64,000 bases of DNA from Gaiellasilicea sp963763755 (GTDB lineage: Bacteria; Actinomycetota; Thermoleophilia; Gaiellales; Gaiellaceae), in NCBI GenBank assembly GCA_963763755.1, contig CAVXQE010000010.1:310001-374000 (forward strand), read 5' to 3'. Positions 44,478 through 52,690 of the stretch are shown here, one piece after another. The notes under the pieces were generated by a model. That model did not search any database and had not been told where the DNA came from. It saw only the letters and a list, made by a program, of their open reading frames with translations. Position 1 is the stretch's first letter; every line of letters starts with the position of its first letter. The translations under genes were made by a program, and so were the position numbers.

Positions 44478-45484
44478 CGCGCGACGACGTCGGCGCTGCA
44501 GCTGGAGACGAGCGCGTCGAAGACATCGCCCGGCGCGACGCCCCGCAGCGAGTGATGCGTCAGGTCGACTTCGATGTCGGGCCACGACTCGAGCCCCAGC
44601 GAGCGACCGCCTTCGTCGGCCCCGAAGCAGAGCAGCCGCTCGGTCGAGAAGACGCCGCGGTTGCCGGTCTGGCGCCGCGCGATGCCTTCCACCTCGCGCA
44701 GCTCTTCGAGCGGGTCGATGCGAACGTTCGAGTCGGAGCCGATGCACAACGGAATCCTCCGATGCTCGATCCGCGCCGCCGGGAGGAAGCCGTCCGCGAG
44801 GTCGGCCTCGGTCGTCGGGCAGGCGCAGACCGTCGTGCCGCTCTGCGCCAGCAGATCGAGCTCGGCACCGTCGGCATGCGTCGCGTGCACGACGGTGACG
44901 TTCGGCCCGAGGCAGCCGGTGCGCTCCAGGAGCTCGATCGGCCTGCAGCCGTGCTCGGCGAGGCACTCCTCGATCTCCCGCGGCTGCTCGTCGGCATGGA
45001 TGTGCAACGGAAGCCGTTCGGCCTCCGCGTAGCGTCCGAGCTCCTCGAGCCACTCGCGCGGGCAGGCGCGCACGGAGTGGGGGGCAAGGCCGACGCGGAT
45101 GCCGTCGGCACGCAGCGACTCCAGCTGGCGCAGATACTCGGCCGGTGACTCCTGGCGCATGCGCGGCAGTCCGCCGCGGGCATACGCGACGAGCAGGAGG
45201 ACGATCTCGAGACCTGCTTCGCCGGCAGCCTCCACCGCCGCGCGTGCCTCGTCGAGACCGAGGTAGTGGAACTCGCCGACGGCCGTGTATCCGGCCAAAC
45301 GCATCTCCCGGTAGGTCTCGGTGTAGAGCGTCCGGACACTGGCCGGCGTCTGCCGCTCGGCCTCCGCCAGCATCAGCTCACGCCAGGCCCAGAAGTCGCC
45401 GCCGGCGGCGCGACCACGCAGCGCGCGCTGGAACGTGTGGCTGTGAGCGTTGACGAATCCGGGCAGCGTGACGGTCTCGGCCAC
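44474..45484 (-). CDS. hutF: Formimidoylglutamate deiminase-like amidohydrolase
   Basis: 336 residues, metal-dependent amidohydrolase. It begins almost at the first metal motif, GFVNAHSHTFQRALRGR, followed by GGDFWAWRELM, the HutF-type signature. Further ligands are in LHIHADEQPREIEE, VVHATHADG and IGSDSNVRIDP. HutF converts N-formimino-glutamate to N-formylglutamate in histidine breakdown. The N-terminal beta-sandwich (~60-100 residues) of longer HutF proteins is missing, so another aminohydrolase role is possible. No other hut genes are in the window. Confidence 0.75.
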   Translation of the reverse strand: MAETVTLPGFVNAHSHTFQRALRGRAAGGDFWAWRELMLAEAERQTPASVRTLYTETYREMRLAGYTAVGEFHYLGLDEARAAVEAAGEAGLEIVLLLVAYARGGLPRMRQESPAEYLRQLESLRADGIRVGLAPHSVRACPREWLEELGRYAEAERLPLHIHADEQPREIEECLAEHGCRPIELLERTGCLGPNVTVVHATHADGAELDLLAQSGTTVCACPTTEADLADGFLPAARIEHRRIPLCIGSDSNVRIDPLEELREVEGIARRQTGNRGVFSTERLLCFGADEGGRSLGLESWPDIEVDLTHHSLRGVAPGDVFDALVSSCSADVVAR

Positions 45485-45509
45485 GCGGCAACACTATCCT
45501 TGTCGGTGA

Positions 45510-46061
45510 ATGGCCTCCCGCGCCGTCCCCGCACCGCTCGCGCTCCTGCCGAACGCGCTGACGATACTGCGGCTCGCCCTGATTCCGATCTTCATCGTCG
45601 TCTACGTCAGCGCGGACGACGGCTCGAGCTGGGCCGCCGGCTGGATCTTCCTCGTCGCGGGCGTGACCGACCAGGTCGACGGCTTTCTCGCGCGCCGCTG
45701 GCACGTCGAGTCGCAGTTCGGGAAGCTCGCGGATCCGCTCGCCGACCGGCTGATGATCGACTCCGCGGCGATCCTGCTCTCGCTCGAGGGCAAGCTGCCC
45801 TGGGCGGGGACGGTGATCATCCTCCTCCGGGACGCGCTCCTCGTCGGCGGCTACCGGTTGCTCATGCCACGCGGCTACGAGCTCAACGTCACGATGCTCG
45901 GCAAGGTGGCGACCTGGCTGCTCTACCTGTCGGTGGGGATCCTGCTCGTCGTCGGTCAGTCGACCGAGTGGCCGCTCTGGCTCTTCTGGTTCGCGCTGGC
46001 GCTCGCGCTCGCAGCCGCCGCGCAGTACGTGATCAAGGCCAGGCGCGAGGTGGCGGGATGA
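45510..46061 (+). CDS. pgsA: CDP-alcohol phosphatidyltransferase (phosphatidylglycerophosphate synthase-like)
   Basis: 183 residues, about five membrane helices. The family motif D-x2-DG-x2-AR-x8-G-x3-D-x3-D is complete (DQVDGFLARRWHVESQFG then KLADPLADR). PNALTILRLALIPIF at the N-terminus is typical of PgsA. It would use the CDP-diacylglycerol made by CdsA (27.7 kb). Its stop overlaps the start of the next gene (ATGA). Cardiolipin or inositol-phosphate synthase roles are possible alternatives. Confidence 0.88.
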   Translation: MASRAVPAPLALLPNALTILRLALIPIFIVVYVSADDGSSWAAGWIFLVAGVTDQVDGFLARRWHVESQFGKLADPLADRLMIDSAAILLSLEGKLPWAGTVIILLRDALLVGGYRLLMPRGYELNVTMLGKVATWLLYLSVGILLVVGQSTEWPLWLFWFALALALAAAAQYVIKARREVAG

Positions 46062-48583
46062 AGGCCGTCGTGATGGCGGGTGGGGAGGGGACGCGCCTGC
46101 GGCCGCTCACCTCGAACCAGCCGAAGCCGATGGTGCCGATCGTCGGCAAGCCGTGCATCGAGCACATCCTCGAGCTGCTGCGTGGGCACGGCTTCGACGA
46201 GGTCGTGATCACCCTGGCGTTCATGCCGCAGTCGATCCGCAGCTACTTCGGCGACGGCGACTCCCTGAACGTGAACATCGAGTACTCGGTGGAGGAACTG
46301 CCGCTCGGTACGGCCGGCTCTGTCCGCCTCGCAAGCAGCCTGCTCGACGAGACCTTCCTCGTCATCTCCGGCGACGCGCTCTGCGACGTCGATCTGGGCG
46401 CGCTCGTCGACCGGCACAAGGAGACCGGCGCCGCGGTCACGATCGGGCTCAAGTCGGTCGACAATCCGCTCGAGTTCGGGATCGTCGTCACGGACGAGGA
46501 CGGCAAGGTCGAGCGCTTCCTCGAGAAGCCCTCGTGGGGGCAGGTCTTCTCGGACACGATCAACACCGGCATCTACGTGCTCGAGCCGGAGGTGCTGAAG
46601 CACGTGCCGCTCGACGGGCCGTACGACTTCTCGACGGAGCTCTTCCCGCTCCTGCTCGAGATGGGCCGGCCGATCTACGGGCACGTGATGGAGGGCTACT
46701 GGCAGGACATCGGCAACCTCGACCAGTACCGGCAGGCGAACTTCGACGCGCTCGACGAGAAGGTGCGGCTGAACGTCGAGGGAGTGCAGCTCCGCGGCAA
46801 CGTCTGGATCGGAGAGGGCACCGACATCCACGACGTCGAGGAGATCGACGGGCCGGCGTTCATCGGCAACCACTGCCGGATCGCCCGGGACGCGTCGATC
46901 GGCCCCTACACCGTCCTCTCGAACGGCGTCACGCTTCGCGAGCGTGCCCGCACGGTCCGCTCGGTCATCGATGCGTCGACCCACGTCGGCCGGAGCGCTC
47001 TGATCGAGGGCGCGATCGTCGGCCGCTCGTGCGACATCCGCGACCACGTCCGCATCCAGGAAGGCGCTGCGATCGGCGACGAGGTCACGATCGGCTCCGA
47101 GTCGAGCATCATGCCGCACGTTCGGATCTACCCCTACAAGGAGGTCGAGAGCGGCTCGCAGCTCTACGAGAACCTGATCTGGGAGACGCGGGCGTCGTCG
47201 CGGCTCTTCGGCAAGGACGGAGTGACCGGCCTCGTCAACGTCGACCTCACGCCCGAGACCGCAGCGCGCCTCGCGACGGCGCTCGGGACGGCCCTGAAAC
47301 GCGGGGCACGCGTTGTCGCCAGCCGCGACTCGGCCCCGGGCTGCCGCATGATCAAGCGGGCGATGATCTCCGGCCTGAACGCCGCAGGGATCGACGTCGC
47401 CGACCTGCGCGTGTCGCCGCCGGGCGTCAGCCGGCACGTTCTCAAGACCCAGGGCTTTGCCGCGGCCGTCCACGTCGGCTCCAGCCACCTCGACCCCGAG
47501 GCGGTCTTCATCCGCATCTACGAGCCGGGCGGGATCCTGCTCACCCCGGGCCTGCAGAAGGAGATCGAGAAGAACTTCACGCGCCAGGAGCTGCGACGCG
47601 TTGCGGCCGGCGGCGTCGGCTCGGTTTCGTACCCGGCCCGTGTGCGGGAGAGCTACGCGCAGGATCTGCTCGAGTCGCTCGACGCTGCCTCGGTCCGCGA
47701 GCGCCGGTTCCGAATCGTCGTCGACTACGGCTACTCGGCGTCCTCGTTCGTGCTGCCGCTCGTCGTCGGCCCGCTCGGCGTCGAGGCGATCTCGGCGCAC
47801 GGGTTCTTCGCCGACGAGCTCGCCGACCGCGAGACGCTGGCGCAGGCGATCGGGCACACGAAGCGGCTCGTCACCGCGATCGGGGCGGATCTCGGCGCCG
47901 TCTTCGACCAGTCCGGCGAGCGCCTCTACCTCGTCGACGACCAGGGCCACGAGGTTCCGGTCGACCAGACGCTGCTGCTGTACGTGCGGCTGCTCGCGGA
48001 GAGCGGGAGAAAGGGCAAGGCGGCGTTCCCGATCACGGTGACGAGCAAGGTCGACGAGCTCGCCGGCGACGCGCTCGAGATCATCCGGACGCCGAATTCG
48101 CTCAGCGAGCTGACGAGCGCGGCAGCCGGCGACGGGGTCGTCTTCGCGGGAGCGGTCGGCGGCGGCTACGTCTTCCCGGAGTTCCTGCCCGCCTACGACG
48201 CCGTCGCGAGCCTGGCGAAGCTGCTCGAGCTGCTCGCGCCGATCCAGAGGCCCCTGTCCGAGCTCGTGGGAGAGCTGCCCGCCCCGACGCTGATCCACCG
48301 TCGGCTCGCCTGTCCGTGGTCGAAGAAGGGCCTCGTGATGCGCGTGCTGAACGAAAAGCTGGCCGGACGCGATGTCGACCTCACCGACGGAATCAAGCTC
48401 ATCGACGACCGCGGCTGGTCGCAGGTGCTTCCGGATCCCGACGAGCCGCTGGTGCATCTGTACGCCGAAGGCGAGACGCTCGAGGTCTCGGAGGACCTCG
48501 AGCGCGAGGTGCGCGAGCTCGTCGAGGAGATCATGCAGGGAGACTCTGCTGCATCGCGAACCTCGGTAGAAGCCTCAAGCTGA
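46058..48583 (+). CDS. Three-module protein: sugar-nucleotidyltransferase + left-handed beta-helix + degenerate phosphohexomutase
   Basis: 841 residues. Residues 1-~235: GMP/NDP-sugar pyrophosphorylase domain (VMAGGEGTRLRPLTSNQPKP, VISGDALCDVD, GYWQDIGN). Residues ~245-375: hexapeptide left-handed beta-helix. Residues ~380-830: alpha-D-phosphohexomutase fold (VVASRDSAPGCRMIKRAMIS, RFRIVVDYGYSASSF). Where active mutases have TASHNP, this one reads VGSSHLDP, so the phosphoserine loop is altered. Such proteins are annotated as mannose-1-phosphate guanylyltransferases in Actinobacteria and Cyanobacteria. It is coupled to pgsA. The substrate (GDP-mannose or another NDP-sugar) is inferred. Confidence 0.82.
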   Translation: MKAVVMAGGEGTRLRPLTSNQPKPMVPIVGKPCIEHILELLRGHGFDEVVITLAFMPQSIRSYFGDGDSLNVNIEYSVEELPLGTAGSVRLASSLLDETFLVISGDALCDVDLGALVDRHKETGAAVTIGLKSVDNPLEFGIVVTDEDGKVERFLEKPSWGQVFSDTINTGIYVLEPEVLKHVPLDGPYDFSTELFPLLLEMGRPIYGHVMEGYWQDIGNLDQYRQANFDALDEKVRLNVEGVQLRGNVWIGEGTDIHDVEEIDGPAFIGNHCRIARDASIGPYTVLSNGVTLRERARTVRSVIDASTHVGRSALIEGAIVGRSCDIRDHVRIQEGAAIGDEVTIGSESSIMPHVRIYPYKEVESGSQLYENLIWETRASSRLFGKDGVTGLVNVDLTPETAARLATALGTALKRGARVVASRDSAPGCRMIKRAMISGLNAAGIDVADLRVSPPGVSRHVLKTQGFAAAVHVGSSHLDPEAVFIRIYEPGGILLTPGLQKEIEKNFTRQELRRVAAGGVGSVSYPARVRESYAQDLLESLDAASVRERRFRIVVDYGYSASSFVLPLVVGPLGVEAISAHGFFADELADRETLAQAIGHTKRLVTAIGADLGAVFDQSGERLYLVDDQGHEVPVDQTLLLYVRLLAESGRKGKAAFPITVTSKVDELAGDALEIIRTPNSLSELTSAAAGDGVVFAGAVGGGYVFPEFLPAYDAVASLAKLLELLAPIQRPLSELVGELPAPTLIHRRLACPWSKKGLVMRVLNEKLAGRDVDLTDGIKLIDDRGWSQVLPDPDEPLVHLYAEGETLEVSEDLEREVRELVEEIMQGDSAASRTSVEASS

Positions 48584-48648
48584 GGTTGACCCCTCGGCGT
48601 GCGTGCTGCTTTACTGACTGACGAACTCCACCGAAAGGCGCTGTGCAC

Positions 48649-48903
48649 ATGGAAGGCTCGACGGAACCGCTGCCCGACCTCGGCACCCTGTCGGACGACG
48701 ACCTCAAGGCCCTGATCGACAAGCTGACGCAGGAGGAGAACGACGTCTCCTTCCGCCGCCGGCTGCTTCAGGGCCGAATCGACATCCTGCGGGCCGAGCG
48801 GACCGCGCGGCTGAAGGGGAAGGGTGTCACCGACGTCGACGTCGAGAAGCTGACCGACATCCTCTCGTCGCGCAGCGCGCCCTCCTCCGAAGAGGGCGTG
48901 TGA
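48649..48903 (+). CDS. rsiG: RsiG-like cyclic-di-GMP-binding (anti-sigma) helical protein, single motif
   Basis: 84 residues, a predicted helical hairpin. Residues 30-45 match exactly the c-di-GMP-binding signature E-x3-S-x2-R-x3-Q-x3-D of RsiG: E30, S34, R37, Q41, D45, within ENDVSFRRRLLQGRID. Streptomyces RsiG has two such motifs in one chain; deep-branching Rubrobacter RsiG has one and works as a homodimer, and this protein is of that kind. RsiG sequesters sigma factor WhiG when c-di-GMP is bound. No WhiG is seen here. GTG 48643 is an alternative start. The stop overlaps the FHA gene. Confidence 0.85.
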   Translation: MEGSTEPLPDLGTLSDDDLKALIDKLTQEENDVSFRRRLLQGRIDILRAERTARLKGKGVTDVDVEKLTDILSSRSAPSSEEGV

Positions 48904-49364
48904 GCCACGTTTATTGCCCCGAGTGTGGGTTCCAGAATCCGGAGTCCTCAAATTTCTGCTCCCGCTGTGGCGCCATGCTCAACAAGAGCGAGCCGGGCGA
49001 GCAGACGATGACCTACACACCGGAGGAGGACGCCGACGATCCGGGCACCGGCCTGCAGGAGCTTCGCGGCAAGGGACCGGCGCTCGTCGTTCGCTCCGGT
49101 GGCGGCCGGGCGGGGGAGAGCTTCTTCCCGTCGAGCGAGCGGACGCTGATCGGCCGCTCGCCCGAGTGCGATGTCTTCCTCGACGACGTCACCGTGTCGC
49201 GCCGCCACGCCGAGCTGGTGCGCGACGGCGAGACGTTCACGATCACCGACCTCGGCAGCCTCAACGGCACGTTCGTGAACCGCAAGCGGATCGAGTCGGC
49301 CGAGCTGGACGACGACGACGAGCTGCAGATCGGCAAGTACCGCCTGACCTTCCTGAGACGATGA
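48900..49364 (+). CDS. Zinc-ribbon + FHA-domain protein (GarA/OdhI-like)
   Basis: 154 residues. An N-terminal zinc ribbon (YCPECGFQNP, NFCSRCGAML), a linker with a possible kinase site (EQTMTYTPEED, near the conserved Thr of GarA), and an FHA domain (LIGRSPECDVFLDDVTVSRR, TDLGSLNGTFVNRKR). GarA/OdhI bind 2-oxoglutarate dehydrogenase and glutamate enzymes until phosphorylated by a Ser/Thr kinase. As in mycobacteria (garA followed by a MerR gene), it precedes an FtsR-like regulator. It is coupled to rsiG by GTGA overlap. Confidence 0.88.
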   Translation: MSHVYCPECGFQNPESSNFCSRCGAMLNKSEPGEQTMTYTPEEDADDPGTGLQELRGKGPALVVRSGGGRAGESFFPSSERTLIGRSPECDVFLDDVTVSRRHAELVRDGETFTITDLGSLNGTFVNRKRIESAELDDDDELQIGKYRLTFLRR

Positions 49365-50063
49365 GCACGACAACCGCCACCGAGCGTCGCCCCGAGCAGC
49401 GCCTGCACACGATCGGCGCGGTCTGCGCGCGGCTGCAGCCCGAGTTCCCGGACATCTCGATCTCGAAGATCCGGTACCTCGAGGATCAGGGACTGCTGAC
49501 GCCCAAGCGCACGCGTGGCGGCTACCGGCTCTTCAGCGAGGAGGACGTCGAGCGCCTGGAGACGATTCTCCGGCTGCAGCGCGACGAGTTCCTGCCGCTG
49601 CGGGTGATCAGACAGGAGCTCGCGTCCGGCGGCGGGGGAGCCGAGCGCAAGCGCCGCCGGCCGACCGGCCTGGGGGAGCAGGAAGGCGGAGCTCGACCTC
49701 GCCGAGCTCTGTCACCGTGCCGGCATCGATGCGACCCTCGCGCGCGCGCTCGAGGAATACGGACTGCTCTCGCCGCGGGTCGAGGGCGGCGAGCACTTCT
49801 ACCGCGAGGGCGACGCCGAGATCGCCGCGGCCTGCGGCCGGCTCGCGCAGTACGGGATCGACGCCCGGCACCTGCGGACGTTCCGGAACTCGGCGGGGCG
49901 CGAGGCCGGCCTGCTCGAGCAGCTCGTCGCACCCGCGCTCCGTTCGCGCAACCCCGAGCGCCGGAAGACCGGCCTCGACGACCTCCAGTCGCTCGCAGAG
50001 ACGTCGCAGGAGCTCTCGCGGCTCCTCTTCTGGCGCGAGCTGCGACTCCTCGCGGAGCGCTAG
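49361..50063 (+). CDS. MerR-family regulator, FtsR-like (one frameshift)
   Basis: About 233 residues. N-terminal MerR HTH: HTIGAVCARLQPEFPDISIS, KIRYLEDQGLLTPKRTRGGY and RLFSEEDVERL. After one extra base near 49683 the C-terminal half reads ELDLAELCHRAGIDATLARA, EYGLLSPRV and FRNSAGREAGLLEQLVAPAL, ending RELRLLAER. The FHA-MerR pairing is the conserved garA-ftsR neighbourhood. In Corynebacterium FtsR activates ftsZ. The same role here is inference from family and synteny. Confidence 0.82.
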
Positions 50064-50089
50064 AGTCCGGCGGTGACTTCGGGGCGACA

Positions 50090-50603
50090 TTGGACTTGCG
50101 CGATCGCGTTCGCGACGTGCCGGACTTCCCCAAGCCCGGGATCGTCTTCAAGGACCTGATGCCGCTCGTCGCCGACGCGACCTACTTCCGCGAGACGATC
50201 GACCGGCTGGAGCAGCTCGCACGGCCGCTCGAGCCGGACATCATCCTCGGCGCGGAGGCCCGCGGCTTCATCTTCGGCGGCGCGCTCGCCGACCGGCTCC
50301 GGCTGCGGCTTCGTGCCCGCCCGCAAGCCCGGAAAGCTGCCGTGGGAGACCGTGGAGGCGACGTACGAGCTCGAGTACGGCACGGACAGCCTCCAGGTGC
50401 ACGCCGACGCGCTCGGGAAGGGCTCGCGCGTGATCGTGCACGACGACGTGCTGGCCACCGGCGGCACGGCGAAGGCGAAGACCGAGCTGGTCGAGCAGCT
50501 CGGCGGGGAGGTCGTCGGCGTGCTCTTCGTGGTCGAGCTCACGTTCCTGAACGGGCGGGACAAGCTCGAGGGCTACGACGTCCAGTCGTTGATCCAGTAC
50601 TAA
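50090..50603 (+). CDS. apt: Adenine phosphoribosyltransferase (one frameshift)
   Basis: About 170 residues; adenine salvage (adenine + PRPP to AMP). VPDFPKPGIVFKDLMPLVAD, ILGAEARGFIFGGALADRL, then after one extra base near 50293 FVPARKPGKLP, YELEYGTDSLQVHADAL and the PRPP site VIVHDDVLATGGTAKAKTEL. TTG 50090 (LDLRDRVRDVPDF) is the start that fits the family best. It follows the MerR gene by 26 bases. Confidence 0.9.
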
Positions 50604-50635
50604 AAAGGGTGTCTCCGGGGTCGTCCGGCCGGTCG

Positions 50636-51250
50636 ATGAGCATGTGGACGATGTACGACGCGCTCACAGCCCGGTACACCTTCGCCTGTCCACGTCGAGA
50701 GCAGGCCCACGTGGCCCTCTCGTCCTTCCGGCTGCTCGAACGGCTGCCCGGCGCCGCGCACCCCGCCGTCTACTGCGTCCGCTTCGATTGCGGCTGCGGC
50801 GACGAGCATCAGGGCCTGGTTGCCCACGACGATCTCGACTGGGCGCCGCTGGGAGGCCACGCAGGCCAGTTCGTCGATCTCATGACGTCTCGCACTCGCG
50901 ACGCCGCCGACGAGCTCCTGGAGTCCGCAGCGACGCACCTGAGGGCGGGGGAGTGGCCGTGGAGCTTCTATTGCTACCCGGAGGGCCGATCGCGGCCGGT
51001 CTTCCCGTCGTCCTTCGTCGCGGTCGCGCCCGGCGATCGCTGGCTCGGGCTGGCAGTCCGCTGCCCGGCCTGCGACGCGCTGTCGGTCAACCTCGTCTCA
51101 CACGCGCACGTCGACCTCCCGTTCACGAACGACGAGCGGGTCGGAGTCGTCGATCATGTGTTCGCCGCCGATGCGCTCCAGTCGCTCGAGGAGTTCCACG
51201 CGGAGCTCCATTCCTCCCGTTTCGACGAGCGCCGCCTGCACCTGAATTAG
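50636..51250 (+). CDS. Uncharacterised Cys-containing protein
   Basis: 204 residues, no membrane segment. Cys-rich positions suggest a zinc site: YCVRFDCGCGDEHQGLVAHD in the first half and VRCPACDALSVNLVSHAHVD in the second. A Trp-rich middle (EWPWSFYCYPEGR) is distinctive. I do not recognise the family. The start MSMWTMYDALTARYTF at 50636 is the first ATG after apt, 33 bases away. Confidence 0.65.
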   Translation: MSMWTMYDALTARYTFACPRREQAHVALSSFRLLERLPGAAHPAVYCVRFDCGCGDEHQGLVAHDDLDWAPLGGHAGQFVDLMTSRTRDAADELLESAATHLRAGEWPWSFYCYPEGRSRPVFPSSFVAVAPGDRWLGLAVRCPACDALSVNLVSHAHVDLPFTNDERVGVVDHVFAADALQSLEEFHAELHSSRFDERRLHLN

Positions 51251-51316
51251 CCCCTGTTCCGTTTCCGTTGCACGGGGAAAGAACTCCCGGCAGACAACAG
51301 TGAAACGGAGGCAGTG

Positions 51317-51935
51317 ATGATCGGAGTGACACGTGGGATCTCGACGCTCGCCGGAGCGGCTGTCGCAGGCGTCCTGCTGTGGTTCGCCACGCAGATCGGC
51401 ACCCAGACGTCGTCGGAGTACTGGGCGACGTACGGCCTGATCGCTGCGGCCGGCCTGACGATGGCGCTCTCGCAGATTCTGGGCGGCTGGACGAAGTGGG
51501 GGTGGCCGCGCTTCTCGCTCGGCGTCTTCGTGATCGGCTTCCTGCCGGTCCTCGTGGCGGGCGGCTGGGTGCTGCTCGCCCGGCAGCCGGCGGACTGGAT
51601 GAACACCTCCAACTGGTCGCGCGACCTCGGGATCTTCGGCGCCGTCGCCGACCTCGGCAACGTCCTGCCGGCGATCGCCTTCGGGATCGGGCTCGTCTTC
51701 GGGCTCTCGTTCGACACCGCCGGCCCGAAGCGCGAGGTCGTCGTCGACGAGCAGGTGCGCGAGACGCCGGTCCCGGTCACCGAGACGCGCGAGACGCCCG
51801 CTGCAGACGAGCCGCTGACCGCCGATCGAGGGCCGTACGCCGACCCGCCGACCGTCCCCGTCGGCCGTTGCGCGCACAGACGACGATCGCGAGGAAACCG
51901 TGACCACCACAGGAGACCGCCGCACGGAGACCTGA
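51317..51935 (+). CDS. Membrane protein with acidic C-terminal tail (one frameshift)
   Basis: About 205 residues. Four hydrophobic segments (TLAGAAVAGVLLWFATQIG, GLIAAAGLTMALSQILGGW, FSLGVFVIGFLPVLVAGGW and LPAIAFGIGLVFGLSFD), then a polar tail. The tail frame breaks near 51861; removing one G gives an acidic end (ARTDDDREETVTTTGDRRTE) and a stop at 51933-51935. No family recognised; its layout resembles small actinobacterial membrane proteins of unknown role. GTG 51314 or ATG 51317 may start it. Confidence 0.62.
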
Positions 51936-51981
51936 TCAAGGGATCTTGCGCGGCGACGAGCCAGGTCGATAAGGGTCGGAG

Positions 51982-52161
51982 ATGGACGCCGCCGCCGTCA
52001 CCAATCCAAAGCCCGCTGCCTCAGAGCTCCTGCTCGAGCACTGCCACGCACTCGACATGCGACGTCCGCAGCCGCCCGACGGCGGCGGACCGCCTCGAGG
52101 CGCTGGTCGGCAAGGACCTCGCCGGCCGGCTCGTCGCGCGCGCTCTCCGCCGTCGCGCTAG
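51982..52161 (+). CDS. Possible small protein (about 60 aa, apparently frameshifted)
   Basis: ATG 51982 follows GGGTCGGAG. The first half (KPAASELLLEHCHALDM) looks coding. The continuation looks coding only in another frame (RPTAADRLEALVGKDLAGRL), so one extra base near 52060 is likely. The end is uncertain and overlaps the next gene's 3' end by a few bases. Confidence 0.3.
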   Translation: MDAAAVTNPKPAASELLLEHCHALDMRRPQPPDGGGPPRGAGRQGPRRPARRARSPPSR

Positions 52162-52337
52162 TCGCCGCGAACGCGCACGAAGAGGAAGATCGCGCCGGCC
52201 GAGACGAGCGAGAGGATGAACGCGGTCGCGCTCGAGACGCCGACCGCCAGCATCCCGACCCAGAGCAGCAGGAAGAAGAAGAGGGCCCAGACGAACGCCT
52301 GAACGCCCTGGTCGATGCTCGGCATGCGCAAATGCAT
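52158..52337 (-). CDS. 59-residue two-helix membrane protein
   Basis: A complete short frame from ATG 52337: MHLRMPSIDQGVQAFVWALF, then FFLLLWVGMLAVGVSS and ATAFILSLVSAGAIFLFVRV, ending RGD. The two strong membrane helices, clean start and stop and coding-type codon use make it a convincing small gene. Function unknown. It is convergent with the tail of the 51-52 kb genes. Confidence 0.6.
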   Translation of the reverse strand: MHLRMPSIDQGVQAFVWALFFFLLLWVGMLAVGVSSATAFILSLVSAGAIFLFVRVRGD

Positions 52338-52690
52338 GACGCCGCGATCCTATTGAAAGACGATCGCTGAGCGAGCCCCGAACCCGACCCACGCAGCTTC
52401 AGGGATCTTGGCGCGAAAGGGATCTGCTCCCGCAGATCCCTTTTCAAGATTGCGCCCAAAAAATTCAGAGAGCCGGTGGCGCTTTCGTCCACCGAACCCG
52501 CTGACTTTCCGCTTTCGCGTACGGCCCTCGAGCTCGGTCTTCGACCTAATCGCGCTCCGTGCTCTCTGCATGGAGGAACCTAACGAGGCCGTCCGATGCA
52601 GGCAAGGGCGCGGCGAGGATCTTTTCTGCAAATTGCGAGAACTTCTCGTTGCGGTCGTCCGAGGCTCGCGGCCGTCCGTAGGATGCGGCC
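52338..52690. other. 353-base intergenic region with a strong hairpin and a short palindrome
   Basis: No supported gene. It holds the perfect 12-bp hairpin at 52416-52443 and a small inverted repeat CGAGAA-C-TTCTCG at 52636-52648, about 45 bases before the uppP start, which could be an operator. The flanking genes diverge, so promoters for both must lie here, but I see no convincing -35/-10 pair. Confidence 0.5.
52416..52443 (+). terminator. Rho-independent-type hairpin
   Basis: AAAGGGATCTGC-TCCC-GCAGATCCCTTT, a perfect 12-bp stem ending in TTTT on the plus strand. It is well placed to stop plus-strand transcripts leaving the 50-52 kb genes before uppP; A residues on the left arm would make it work in the other direction too. 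Confidence 0.75.
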
